This document shows, piece after piece, positions 6,001 through 10,763 of a stretch of 10,763 nt of DNA. Location: contig CACYDB010000200.1 in assembly GCA_902773035.1 (NCBI GenBank), positions 1 through 10,763 on the forward strand, written 5' to 3'. The translations under genes and the position numbers were made by a program. The notes under the pieces are model-generated. The model had not been told where the DNA came from, did not search any database, and saw only the letters and a program-made list of their open reading frames with translations. How positions within the stretch are numbered: the stretch's first letter is position 1; every line of letters begins with the position of its first letter. Origin of the DNA: an uncultured Ruminococcus sp. Its GTDB lineage: Bacteria; Bacillota; Clostridia; Oscillospirales; Acutalibacteraceae.

Positions 6001-7309
6001 TATAAGACTCGGTAGAAGCTTTCTCGGGATCTGTTCCCGTGTAAGTATAATCGGTATCTTCTTCAATATTTTCGGTTTTTATCTCGGAACCGTCATCGTT
6101 ATTCCATGTGACTTTATGTGTAGGCTTTGACGCCCATGTGATTTTTATTTCATCAATATAAATTGCGCCTGTTTCACTTCTTAAGCCAATAAATCTGTAT
6201 TCATCGGTCACATTGAGCACAGTACTTGTCCCTCTGACAATTGTTCCGATCAAGACACCTTTTTTTGAATCCTTATATAAATCAGAAGCTAATGAATATG
6301 CGGAATTCTTGCCGTAAACTTGCAATTTTCCGCTTCCGGCGGTGGAGCTATTCCATGTAACTTCAATCTTTGTAACCTTACCGCCTGACTGAGTAGAAAC
6401 TATACCGCAATCAGAGCCATCAGTTTTCATCTGAATAATATTTTTGTTGCCCGCAGAGGTTTTACCCGAGTATATCGCATTAGTTTGATCTGACATATCA
6501 ACCCATGAGGTATATGACGAACCGCTTAAATTGATTAAGTCATTATTCAAGGTATCAACATTGCCGCTTGATGAAGAAATCGGGGTTTCTGTAAACTGAG
6601 CTGTATATGTTATATTCTGCGTTACTTCGGAAATTGCGGGGGACCAACATGAGAAGGTGTAATTATTCTCGGCGTCGGAGGGTTTTGACGGGACTGAGCT
6701 GCCTTTGTATTCAGGAGTTTCACCTTCGGCGTAGCTTTCCTCGTCAAGAACTGTTCCGTCATAGTTTTTCCATGTTACTGTATAGGATGAAGATGAATCG
6801 TTTTCCCAATCTATTTTGATTTCATCAAGGTACATAGCGCCGCTGCTTGAGCGCATACCGATAAACTGGTAATCACCTTCAACGACGAGTTCTGTGCTTG
6901 ATCCTTTTACAATGGTACCGATAGCAGTTCCGTTAAGAGAAAAAGAAGAAGAATATGCAGTATTGGAACCATAAATATTCAAAGTCCTCCCATTAGTAGT
7001 ATTACTGTTCCAAGTAACAGTTACTTTCTTCGCTTTACCGCCGGAGGAAGTACAAACAATACCATTCGTAACAGTATTATTAAGCTGAATAGCTCCATAG
7101 TTTTTTGCGGTTTTACCAGCGTATACAGCGCCGGAACTTTTTGTAACACCGTTAGTACTTGTATACGATGTACTTGTTGCAGTAAAATCATTTGCAGTAA
7201 GCGTATTCGTTACCGTCGCAGCATTGGCTTCATAAGGTATAAGTGAGAACATACTCACTATCATTACCATCGTCAGTATAATACTGATTGAGCTTTTTAT
7301 CCCTTTCAT
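3044..7309 (-). CDS. Large secreted modular surface protein (3 beta-sandwich modules, 7 B-repeats)
   Basis: This 1421-residue protein begins with a clear signal peptide (K3/K5, hydrophobic core 8-24, cleavage near ANA-A at 30). Three related modules of about 135-145 residues (A1 36-168, A2 252-392, A3 631-775) share the motifs SGAVYAG, IVxTxSGGK, VTWNS, IYGxxxAY, GTIVxGxS, FIGLRSxxGAxYxxEIxIxW. Such modules occur in secreted proteins of gut bacteria and are probably beta-sandwiches. Seven repeats of 63-75 residues (176-241, 398-472, 478-552, 557-622, 780-852, 857-921, 928-990) follow the pattern VTWxNxDGTxL...TPxYxG...YxFxGWxPxxxxVTxDxTYTAxF, like Listeria-Bacteroides/InlB B-repeats. Residues 991-1421 are non-repetitive: a region around GTGSEDDPYIF (1065-1075), an acidic hinge EEEVVEEDTG (1288-1297) and a final domain of about 125 residues. 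No LPXTG, dockerin, SLH or catalytic signature was found. A likely adhesin or matrix/glycan-binding stalk. AAGGTGAT lies 4 nt before the ATG, and a promoter lies about 72 nt upstream of it. Confidence 0.9.
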   Translation of the reverse strand: MKGIKSSISIILTMVMIVSMFSLIPYEANAATVTNTLTANDFTATSTSYTSTNGVTKSSGAVYAGKTAKNYGAIQLNNTVTNGIVCTSSGGKAKKVTVTWNSNTTNGRTLNIYGSNTAYSSSFSLNGTAIGTIVKGSSTELVVEGDYQFIGMRSSSGAMYLDEIKIDWENDSSSSYTVTWKNYDGTVLDEESYAEGETPEYKGSSVPSKPSDAENNYTFSCWSPAISEVTQNITYTAQFTETPISSSSGNVDTLNNDLINLSGSSYTSWVDMSDQTNAIYSGKTSAGNKNIIQMKTDGSDCGIVSTQSGGKVTKIEVTWNSSTAGSGKLQVYGKNSAYSLASDLYKDSKKGVLIGTIVRGTSTVLNVTDEYRFIGLRSETGAIYIDEIKITWASKPTHKVTWNNDDGSEIKTENIEEDTDYTYTGTDPEKASTESYTYTFKGWKLPDDDTLYTNSAANFPHVTDDLTYTAYYEQSDRTFTVTWKNGDDTIETDSGLSYNATPEFNGSEPAKAATPKYTFTFDGWQSSADNQVYASDALPNVTDDVTYSAHFSETIREYTITWYNDDGTTVLKSDNVAYDETPEYGEAPTKSSSDNDYYYIFAGWTPSVTKVTGDASYTANFQLKSKYATTDTLTRETTEVANGSTTYTSWSGKTGASGAVYAGNSAGGYDSIQLRVSTNSQAKSGIVTTSSGGKVAKVEVTWNSNTPNERTLEIYGKTSAYNSAADLYNENNKGTLLGTIVYGTSAELTIDGDYTFIGLRSNNGAMYLEEINITWAPAVSTVTWKNGDTVLETDTDLAFNSTPQYDGIEPSKAEDVQYIYTFDGWLSSVDGKVYATDNLPKVTCDVTYTAHFATTAKTYTVRWLDYDGTELASQSYEAYQTPVYPNGTPETYYDENYRHVFSGWSPSPTDVVADVDYTAQYSSELIVNYNVRWENYDGTLLDEREYPEGKKPQYYGELPARPDDNYRYVFTGWSPAISVLTSDATYTAHYIKIKKTNSILPIDSEAVYGVENTYYKYNDNAPALLGKDIAGFSVENSKLMLGDTVVADIIENDFSHLGTTVFIDGTGSEDDPYIFYPNYMYGKVLGDISGYHNNLGIDDYHPGDGFFGNARVRVGEGAKVTFMSDPTVSSATFNGYVGVGKNNYGYNYVNADAVAYEGHGPYEFDNTSVEGAHNYLYFIGANDDNAFVFSTVEPQHLGEFYRKIPAKEADIFEKGNIEHFVDDDGNLYRYSSGQFYSITKEKTLTTELINEKLTPDSLGDVIFGCNSELAEQYFGGRILGVNKKLADEEEVVEEDTGSLRFMTVLSSKILRKLYSDSSYDFGYVFVATSNDVNVNLDKVTVEKAGKHSCKNTANSISGEYGNVNFDSTEYKYITAGIDEVPKDTKLIARFYIRYKGETHYINYSKNDATGIVFNSSDVFNP
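4340..4972 (-). repeat. B-repeats 5-7 of the 1421-aa protein
   Basis: Three tandem B-repeats encode residues 780-852, 857-921 and 928-990 (4754-4972, 4547-4741, 4340-4528). B5 is the long form with an insert SSVDGKVYATDNLPKV after the GW motif; B6 and B7 are the short form with GWSPxxxxV. They follow module A3 and lead into the non-repetitive C-terminal part. Identity between copies is moderate, so duplication is not recent. Confidence 0.85.
4985..5419 (-). repeat. Module A3 of the 1421-aa protein
   Basis: Third copy (residues 631-775) of the beta-sandwich module. It keeps SGAVYAG, IVTTSSGGK, VTWNSNT, IYGKTSAY, GTIVYGTS, FIGLRSNNGAMYLEE and the closing ITW. By eye it is closer to A1 in the GAVYAG and NSNT segments and closer to A2 in the DLY...KG segment. 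Confidence 0.85.
5444..6118 (-). repeat. B-repeats 2-4 of the 1421-aa protein
   Basis: Three tandem repeats encode residues 398-472, 478-552 and 557-622 (5894-6118, 5654-5878, 5444-5641). B2 and B3 are long forms with an insert between the GW motif and the final VTDDxTYxA strand; B4 is short. B3 is notably close to B5 of the next block (both have KNGD, ETD, FDGW, VYA, LPxVT), suggesting block duplication. Confidence 0.85.
6134..6556 (-). repeat. Module A2 of the 1421-aa protein
   Basis: Second copy (residues 252-392) of the beta-sandwich module. SGKTSAGN, GIVSTQSGGK, VTWNSST, VYGKNSAY, GTIVRGTS, FIGLRSETGAIYIDE and ITW are aligned with the other two copies. It differs from A1 and A3 in having IYSG in place of VYAG and a cysteine (C301) before GIV. 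Confidence 0.85.
6587..6784 (-). repeat. B-repeat 1 of the 1421-aa protein
   Basis: A single short-form B-repeat (residues 176-241) between A1 and A2. It has WKNYDGTVLDEE, TPEYKG, and a variant FSCWSP in which the glycine before the conserved tryptophan of the other copies is replaced by cysteine (C221). It ends in ITYTAQF and a serine-rich linker. Confidence 0.85.
6806..7204 (-). repeat. Module A1 of the 1421-aa protein
   Basis: First copy (residues 36-168), directly after the signal peptide. It carries SGAVYAGKTA, GIVCTSSGGK, VTWNSNT, IYGSNTAY, GTIVKGSS, FIGMRSSSGAMYLDE and a closing IDW. Confidence 0.85.
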
Positions 7310-7388
7310 TTTATCACCTTAGCCTTTCAAATTTACCTATAACAAAAATTGATACTATAACCCAATATAACTGTATATTTTTTAGGAG

Positions 7389-7417
7389 ATTTTAACATAA
7401 TAATACGATGAAGTCAA
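7389..7417 (-). promoter_or_regulatory. Sigma-A promoter of the 1421-aa surface protein gene
   Basis: On the minus strand TTGACT (7412-7417, 5 of 6) is followed by a 17-bp spacer and TAAAAT (7389-7394, 5 of 6). Transcription should start near 7382, giving a leader of about 72 nt that ends with AAGGTGAT before the ATG at 7309. The leader is AT-rich and shows no clear riboswitch or terminator fold. Confidence 0.7.
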
Positions 7418-7431
7418 TAAAAAGAATGTAT

Positions 7432-7516
7432 TATTCACATAGTTTCAAGATGATTCACTTTATGTAAGAATAATTCAGAATTATAGCTATTCTGAATGTA
7501 TATAGATATTCACATA
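7432..7516. promoter_or_regulatory. Possible operator region: palindrome flanked by direct repeats
   Basis: A perfect 9-bp inverted repeat ATTCAGAAT (7473-7481) / ATTCTGAAT (7489-7497) with a 7-bp centre lies about 55-85 bp upstream of the -35 box of the 1421-aa gene. It is flanked by two direct copies of TATTCACATA (7432-7441 and 7507-7516). No gene is seen between 7310 and 7561, so these repeats may be regulator binding sites. The region is very AT-rich, which raises the chance of accidental repeats. Confidence 0.35.
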
Positions 7517-7521
7517 TCACA

Positions 7522-7555
7522 GAAAAACGGCTCCGCGTTATAAGCGCAGAGCCGT
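7522..7555 (-). terminator. Intrinsic terminator of the cohesin-like protein gene
   Basis: In the minus-strand RNA an 11-bp stem (ACGGCTCTGCG with CGCGGAGCCGT, one G-U pair) closes a 7-nt loop and is followed by UUUUUC. It begins 7 nt after the TAA stop of the upstream gene. This separates the cohesin-like gene from the 1421-aa gene. Confidence 0.93.
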
Positions 7556-7561
7556 TTATAA

Positions 7562-9400
7562 TTATTTAATCTTTAGCTTAACAGTAGTGTTCTTGGTGGC
7601 TTTTTTGTAGGTTGAATTGCCCGCGGCAACTATCTTGAGCTTGATCTTGTAGGTGCCCTTCTTGTATTTGCCCTTGGCAATTGTGATTTTACCGTTCTTG
7701 GAATTCACCTTGATCTTTTTGTAAATCTTCTTTGTTGTGCCTGATTTTACTTTAGTTATCTTTACCGCTCCCTTGGCGTTCTTAACCGCTAGAAGCTTTA
7801 TATTAACCTTAACCTTCTTAAGCTTGCTTGCCTTGACCGCCTTTGTCTTTTTTACAAGCTTCATAAGATTGGCTTTCTTCGCGGAAGAGTTTCCTGACAC
7901 GCCGTTTACAACGACTTTGACATTCCTGAGCGTATTCATTATTGTTCTGCCCGCGCTTGTAATAACAGAGTTGCTGACATAAGCTGTATCAATAGAGTCG
8001 AGCTCCTCCATAATGAAATTGACATAAGCGTTTCCTGAGGCGCCTGATTTAACCTTGAACTTAACCTCTACCAGTACTCCCCCGTTTTTGAAACTGTAGG
8101 GTCTTACCGGAGACGAGAAGTTGAAGCAGGCTGAGCTGGAGGTGGCGGTGATATTATCTATAACACTGGCGTCAATTACGGGGAACTTCCACGAGCTTAT
8201 CTCGAGCTTGGAGCTGTCGTAATTGATTGTCGCCTGAGCGTCAACGAGAGGATCGTTGTTATTAAGAGTGTATGTGAGAACAATCTCGTTACCCTTGATT
8301 TCCTTTGAGTTGACTGTCTCTCCGTTGACCATAAAGTCCGCTGTGAGCTTGCCTGCGCTCTTAGTCGAAGAAGATGATGAATTATCAGTTGAAGGATAAT
8401 AGGGCTGTACGGACGGTATATACGGGTCGGGATTTACATAAGGATCCGGCGAGGGAATATACGGGTCGGGTGACGGGATATACGGATCGGGATTGTAGTT
8501 TGTGTCGTCATTGTAGGAGCTTGAACCGTCTGACCAGCTGCCGCCGTACTTTGTCTTAGGCTCGCCTGAGAGTCCGTCAACGCTCTGAATTGTTCCGCTG
8601 ATTGAATATGTGCCGCCGTCCTGCAGATAAAGGTCCTCTGTTTGCATAATAACATTTGACCATGTTTCGTCGGGAGCGCCGCCTGTAGTAGATAAGAAAA
8701 TTACATTATCGGATACGCCTGAGAAAGAGTATTTTCCGCCGCTCTGTGAGCCTGCTACGGCTGTTCCGACTCCGTTTGAGCCCCATGTCCAGACGTACCA
8801 TTCTCCCGCGCCTGAGGCATCGCCGGGGTTAAGATAAACTTTACCGGAACCGCTGTCGCTCCAACCTGAATTATTGTTGTCGTCCCAGCCGGAGTAATTG
8901 TTGTCCTCCCAGCCTGAGTTGTTATTATCTTTCCAGCCGGAGTTATTGTTGTCGTTATTTCCTGAGTTGTCTGAGCCTCCGCCCCACTCTACTCTGAGGT
9001 GAGCGCCTTCGCCGTCTCCCCAGTATACTGTAGCGTGTGAGCCCTGAATAGTCATATCGTCGGACTGGTTCCAAACGTTAGACCAGTCCTGATTGGGAGT
9101 TTCTCCCCACGGGCATCTTACGACAAGAACATTATTGTCGCAGTCGTCAAAATATACGTTGTAGGCGTCTTCGCCGTGACCTGATACAAGGTGGCCGTCT
9201 GAGCCATCGGGCCATGTCCAGATGTACCAGCTTGTAGGAACATCGGGAGTATCGCAGTTTGATACGTCAACAGAGATCGTCTGTCCGCCTGTCTGAGTTT
9301 TATCTGTTTCCGCGGCTGACGCGGTTATGCTCAGCGCCGTAAAACAGCTTATCAGAAGACAAAGTGACAGAGCTATTGATACGATTCTTTTTGTCATCAT
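7562..9400 (-). CDS. Secreted multidomain protein: two Trp-rich putative carbohydrate-binding modules, cohesin-like domain, basic C-terminal module
   Basis: This protein has 612 residues, counted from the ATG at 9400. The signal peptide (1-29) has a core ending ITASA-A. Module 1 (about 40-140) and module 2 (about 187-272) share WYxWTW, a NVxxxxx..P...WSNV.xQ..D motif and a final strand; they resemble starch/carbohydrate-binding modules of ruminococci. Between them lie four NNxSGWxD units (151-182). A PDPYIPS-rich linker (304-337) leads to a cohesin-like domain (about 349-498) with LVDAQATINYDSSKLEI, SFKNGGVLVEVKFKV and a late EELDSID segment. The last 107 residues (506-612) are extremely lysine-rich with IKVNSKNGKITI and KKGTYKIKL, a module common at the C-termini of clostridial surface proteins and perhaps cell-wall binding. 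No enzyme domain or dockerin is seen. AGGAGG (9405-9410) is 4 nt from the ATG at 9400 and 7 nt from a second ATG at 9397; either may be used. An ATG at 9430 is rejected: it has no ribosome binding site and a leader of only about 8 nt. Confidence 0.87.
   Translation of the reverse strand: MMTKRIVSIALSLCLLISCFTALSITASAAETDKTQTGGQTISVDVSNCDTPDVPTSWYIWTWPDGSDGHLVSGHGEDAYNVYFDDCDNNVLVVRCPWGETPNQDWSNVWNQSDDMTIQGSHATVYWGDGEGAHLRVEWGGGSDNSGNNDNNNSGWKDNNNSGWEDNNYSGWDDNNNSGWSDSGSGKVYLNPGDASGAGEWYVWTWGSNGVGTAVAGSQSGGKYSFSGVSDNVIFLSTTGGAPDETWSNVIMQTEDLYLQDGGTYSISGTIQSVDGLSGEPKTKYGGSWSDGSSSYNDDTNYNPDPYIPSPDPYIPSPDPYVNPDPYIPSVQPYYPSTDNSSSSSTKSAGKLTADFMVNGETVNSKEIKGNEIVLTYTLNNNDPLVDAQATINYDSSKLEISSWKFPVIDASVIDNITATSSSACFNFSSPVRPYSFKNGGVLVEVKFKVKSGASGNAYVNFIMEELDSIDTAYVSNSVITSAGRTIMNTLRNVKVVVNGVSGNSSAKKANLMKLVKKTKAVKASKLKKVKVNIKLLAVKNAKGAVKITKVKSGTTKKIYKKIKVNSKNGKITIAKGKYKKGTYKIKLKIVAAGNSTYKKATKNTTVKLKIK
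8390..8491 (-). repeat. PDPYIPS tandem linker repeats
   Basis: Short tandem units (PDPYIPS, PDPYIPS, PDPYVN, PDPYIPS, VQPYYPS) form a proline/tyrosine-rich linker of 34 residues before the cohesin-like domain. At DNA level the units are nearly identical 18-21-bp repeats. Such linkers usually keep binding modules apart. Confidence 0.9.
8855..8950 (-). repeat. Four 24-bp repeats encoding NNxSGWxD
   Basis: Four in-frame 24-bp units encode NNNSGWKD, NNNSGWED, NNYSGWDD and NNNSGWSD. They join the two WYxWTW modules. The array is a coding minisatellite that can change copy number by slippage without shifting frame. The conserved Trp in every unit is unusual for a plain flexible linker. Confidence 0.92.
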
Positions 9401-9444
9401 AAATCCTCCTAAATCAATTTTGAGTTTCATAACTTATCATATTA

Positions 9445-9473
9445 ATTGTAACAGATTTATTACAAATTCACAA
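9445..9473 (-). promoter_or_regulatory. Sigma-A promoter (extended -10) of the cohesin-like protein gene
   Basis: TTGTGA (9468-9473, 4 of 6) is followed by a 17-bp spacer and TACAAT (9445-9450, 5 of 6), with TG one base before the -10. Transcription near 9438 gives a leader of about 38 nt carrying AGGAGG, which supports the start at 9400 or 9397 over 9430. Confidence 0.7.
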
Positions 9474-9516
9474 TCCAAATTTTATTCCAAATTATGATAT
9501 AAAACTGTTAAATATA

Positions 9517-9546
9517 GAAAACGCCGACTCATTTTTAGAGTCGGCG
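9517..9546 (-). terminator. Intrinsic terminator of the beta-helix protein gene
   Basis: A perfect 9-bp stem CGCCGACTC / GAGTCGGCG (9522-9530 with 9538-9546) with a 7-nt loop is followed on the minus strand by TTTTC. It starts 17 bp after the TAA at 9564-9566. Confidence 0.92.
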
Positions 9547-9563
9547 ATATATCTAAATGGCTG

Positions 9564-10700
9564 TTACCACTTATACAGCTTATTATTTGATATTGAAATC
9601 TTCGGACAGTAATTGTACGCAAGTGCAGCCTGTTTTCCTGCTTTTGCGTAAAGCTTATTGTTTTTGACAGTAATTTTGCCGAACTTTGTACCGTTATCGC
9701 TTGATATGTACAGACCGTTTCTACCGCCCTTGATTGTATTATTCGCGAATACATTCTTGTACTTTGAAAGCTTCTTGAATTTACCCGCGCTTAGCAAATA
9801 ACAGCCTATATTATAATTATTGTTACTGCCTTTAGAGTAAATCTTGTTGCCCTTTACCGTTACGCCGGCGGCGTTATGCAGGCATAGTGCTTCGTGCGTA
9901 TAGCCGTAAATAGTGTTATTGAGAATCTTGATGTTAGTGTGGTGTCCGGAGATCCACTTGTTGCCATCGCTGTCGGTCTTATTGGTGCAGATTCCGCGAC
10001 CGCCTTTTACCGTACAATTCTTGACAGTGATATTTTTGCAGACCTGACCCTTAACAAACTTTGAGCCATAGGACTTCTCGGACGGCGCAGTCTTTGAGGA
10101 AGCGACATCAATCTGGAGAACTTCATCAATACCTTTTGTATTTTTCTTGCCCTTTGCGATGAGCTTGCACTTGTCAAAGGTTACATTCTTGCAGGCAATC
10201 AACTCAACCGCATGACTGAAATAATTGGTCTCGATATATACATTCTTGAATTTTATATTCTGAGCATGAGCGAATCGAAAATTAGAGGTCGAGTGCGTTG
10301 ATTTAGTAAGCCCCTTGATGAGCCACTTACCGCCTTCAATTGTGACATTCTTCATCGAATTATAGTTGAGCTTGCTGCTCGCGTTGGCGGCAATCGGAAT
10401 CAGGCTATCCTGTATAATTGTCGCGCCCTTTGCGATAATGGTCTTGTTGCTGCCCATCCAAATCATTGAGCCAAGATGTATTGTGGTTTTCGGAAGGACG
10501 ATAGTTCTCTTTTTGTTGCCGCTGAGGAGATCATTTATCGCCCATATGGAGTCTTTATTGAGGATGATTTTTCCGTCGCTGTCGAGTGTTCCGATAACTG
10601 AACCGTTGAACTTGTAGGAATTGTCCTCGGCAGAAACAGAAATCGTGAAAATGCCGAAAATCATCAATGAAACAAATAATATACTAAGGATTTTTTTCAT
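9564..10700 (-). CDS. Secreted right-handed parallel beta-helix protein
   Basis: This 378-residue protein opens with a signal peptide (KK, hydrophobic 4-20, cleavage near VSA-E at 24). After a short N-terminal part (KIILNKDSIWAINDLL), residues 65-378 form successive beta-helix coils of about 20-25 residues with the N(I/V)xxxNxxI pattern: MKNVTIEGG, QNIKFKNVYI, KNVTFDKCKL, KNITVKNCTV, TNIKILNNTI, AGVTVKGNKI, KNVFANNTI, GKITVKNNKL, PKISISNNKL. This is the fold of polysaccharide lyases, GH28 enzymes and phage tailspikes. HAVELIAC (163-170) and EVLQIDV (193-199) sit in neighbouring coils with acidic and His residues that could line an active or binding groove; no named family's catalytic set is recognisable. 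The protein ends abruptly after the last coil, without an anchor domain. GAGAGGG lies 10 nt before the ATG, a rather long spacing. Confidence 0.88.
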   Translation of the reverse strand: MKKILSILFVSLMIFGIFTISVSAEDNSYKFNGSVIGTLDSDGKIILNKDSIWAINDLLSGNKKRTIVLPKTTIHLGSMIWMGSNKTIIAKGATIIQDSLIPIAANASSKLNYNSMKNVTIEGGKWLIKGLTKSTHSTSNFRFAHAQNIKFKNVYIETNYFSHAVELIACKNVTFDKCKLIAKGKKNTKGIDEVLQIDVASSKTAPSEKSYGSKFVKGQVCKNITVKNCTVKGGRGICTNKTDSDGNKWISGHHTNIKILNNTIYGYTHEALCLHNAAGVTVKGNKIYSKGSNNNYNIGCYLLSAGKFKKLSKYKNVFANNTIKGGRNGLYISSDNGTKFGKITVKNNKLYAKAGKQAALAYNYCPKISISNNKLYKW

Positions 10701-10732
10701 TACAGCTCTACCCTCTCGTTTATTATGAATAA

Positions 10733-10761
10733 ATTATATCACTCCGAGATTGATGTGTCAA
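10733..10761 (-). promoter_or_regulatory. Consensus sigma-A promoter of the beta-helix protein gene
   Basis: On the minus strand a perfect TTGACA (10756-10761), a 17-bp spacer and a perfect TATAAT (10733-10738) are present, with TG one base before the -10. Transcription should start near 10726, giving a leader of about 25 nt. This is the best match to consensus in the window. Confidence 0.85.
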
Positions 10762-10763
10762 TA

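Noticed and set aside
3044..7309. LPXTG sorting signal or dockerin in the 1421-aa protein
   Set aside because: The C-terminus ends SSDVFNP with no hydrophobic segment or basic tail, and no paired calcium-binding dockerin motif is present.
7310..7388. Riboswitch or attenuator in the leader of the 1421-aa gene
   Set aside because: The roughly 72-nt leader is AT-rich with no stable stem or U-run that I can see.
8390..8491. Repeats as a CRISPR array
   Set aside because: The repeats are short, contiguous and in frame within a coding region; there are no spacers and no cas genes.
9401..9430. Upstream ATG at 9430 for the cohesin-like protein
   Set aside because: There is no ribosome binding site, it would leave a leader of about 8 nt, and the signal peptide begins properly at 9400 or 9397 behind AGGAGG.

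Overview
The window looks like chromosomal DNA from a Gram-positive gut anaerobe of the Ruminococcus/Oscillospiraceae type (class Clostridia). This is inferred from the style of the proteins: long exported proteins built from beta-sandwich and B-repeat modules, a cohesin-like domain, lysine-rich C-terminal modules, strong AGGAGG-type ribosome binding sites, and sigma-A promoters with 17-bp spacers. No rRNA, tRNA, CRISPR array, transposase or phage gene is visible.

Positions 1-1810 hold a small housekeeping operon on the minus strand. A consensus promoter drives an HD-superfamily hydrolase, followed 12 bp later by ligA (NAD-dependent DNA ligase). ligA runs off the left edge of the window, so only its first 386 codons are present. 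A divergent consensus promoter on the plus strand drives a single cytoplasmic gene of the DUF5677 type (1904-2758). That gene ends at a long hairpin that also seems to stop traffic coming from the right.

Positions 2830-10763 are a cell-surface region, with every gene on the minus strand. In transcription order (right to left) it holds: a secreted right-handed parallel beta-helix protein (378 aa); a secreted protein with two Trp-rich putative carbohydrate-binding modules, a cohesin-like domain and a basic C-terminal module (about 612 aa); a 1421-aa secreted protein made of three copies of one beta-sandwich module and seven B-repeats; and a 53-aa peptide gene 52 bp behind it. The first three each have their own promoter. 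The beta-helix and cohesin-like genes also have their own intrinsic terminators, so they are separate transcription units, not one operon. The 53-aa gene probably shares the transcript of the 1421-aa gene.

The exported proteins together suggest surface functions such as glycan or starch binding, adhesion or scaffold assembly. No catalytic domain could be assigned with confidence, and none of the three has a visible LPXTG sorting motif, SLH domain or dockerin. The items most worth a second look are the 53-aa peptide gene, which is easily missed by gene callers, the ordered A/B module architecture of the 1421-aa protein, and the unusual combination of domains in the cohesin-like protein.
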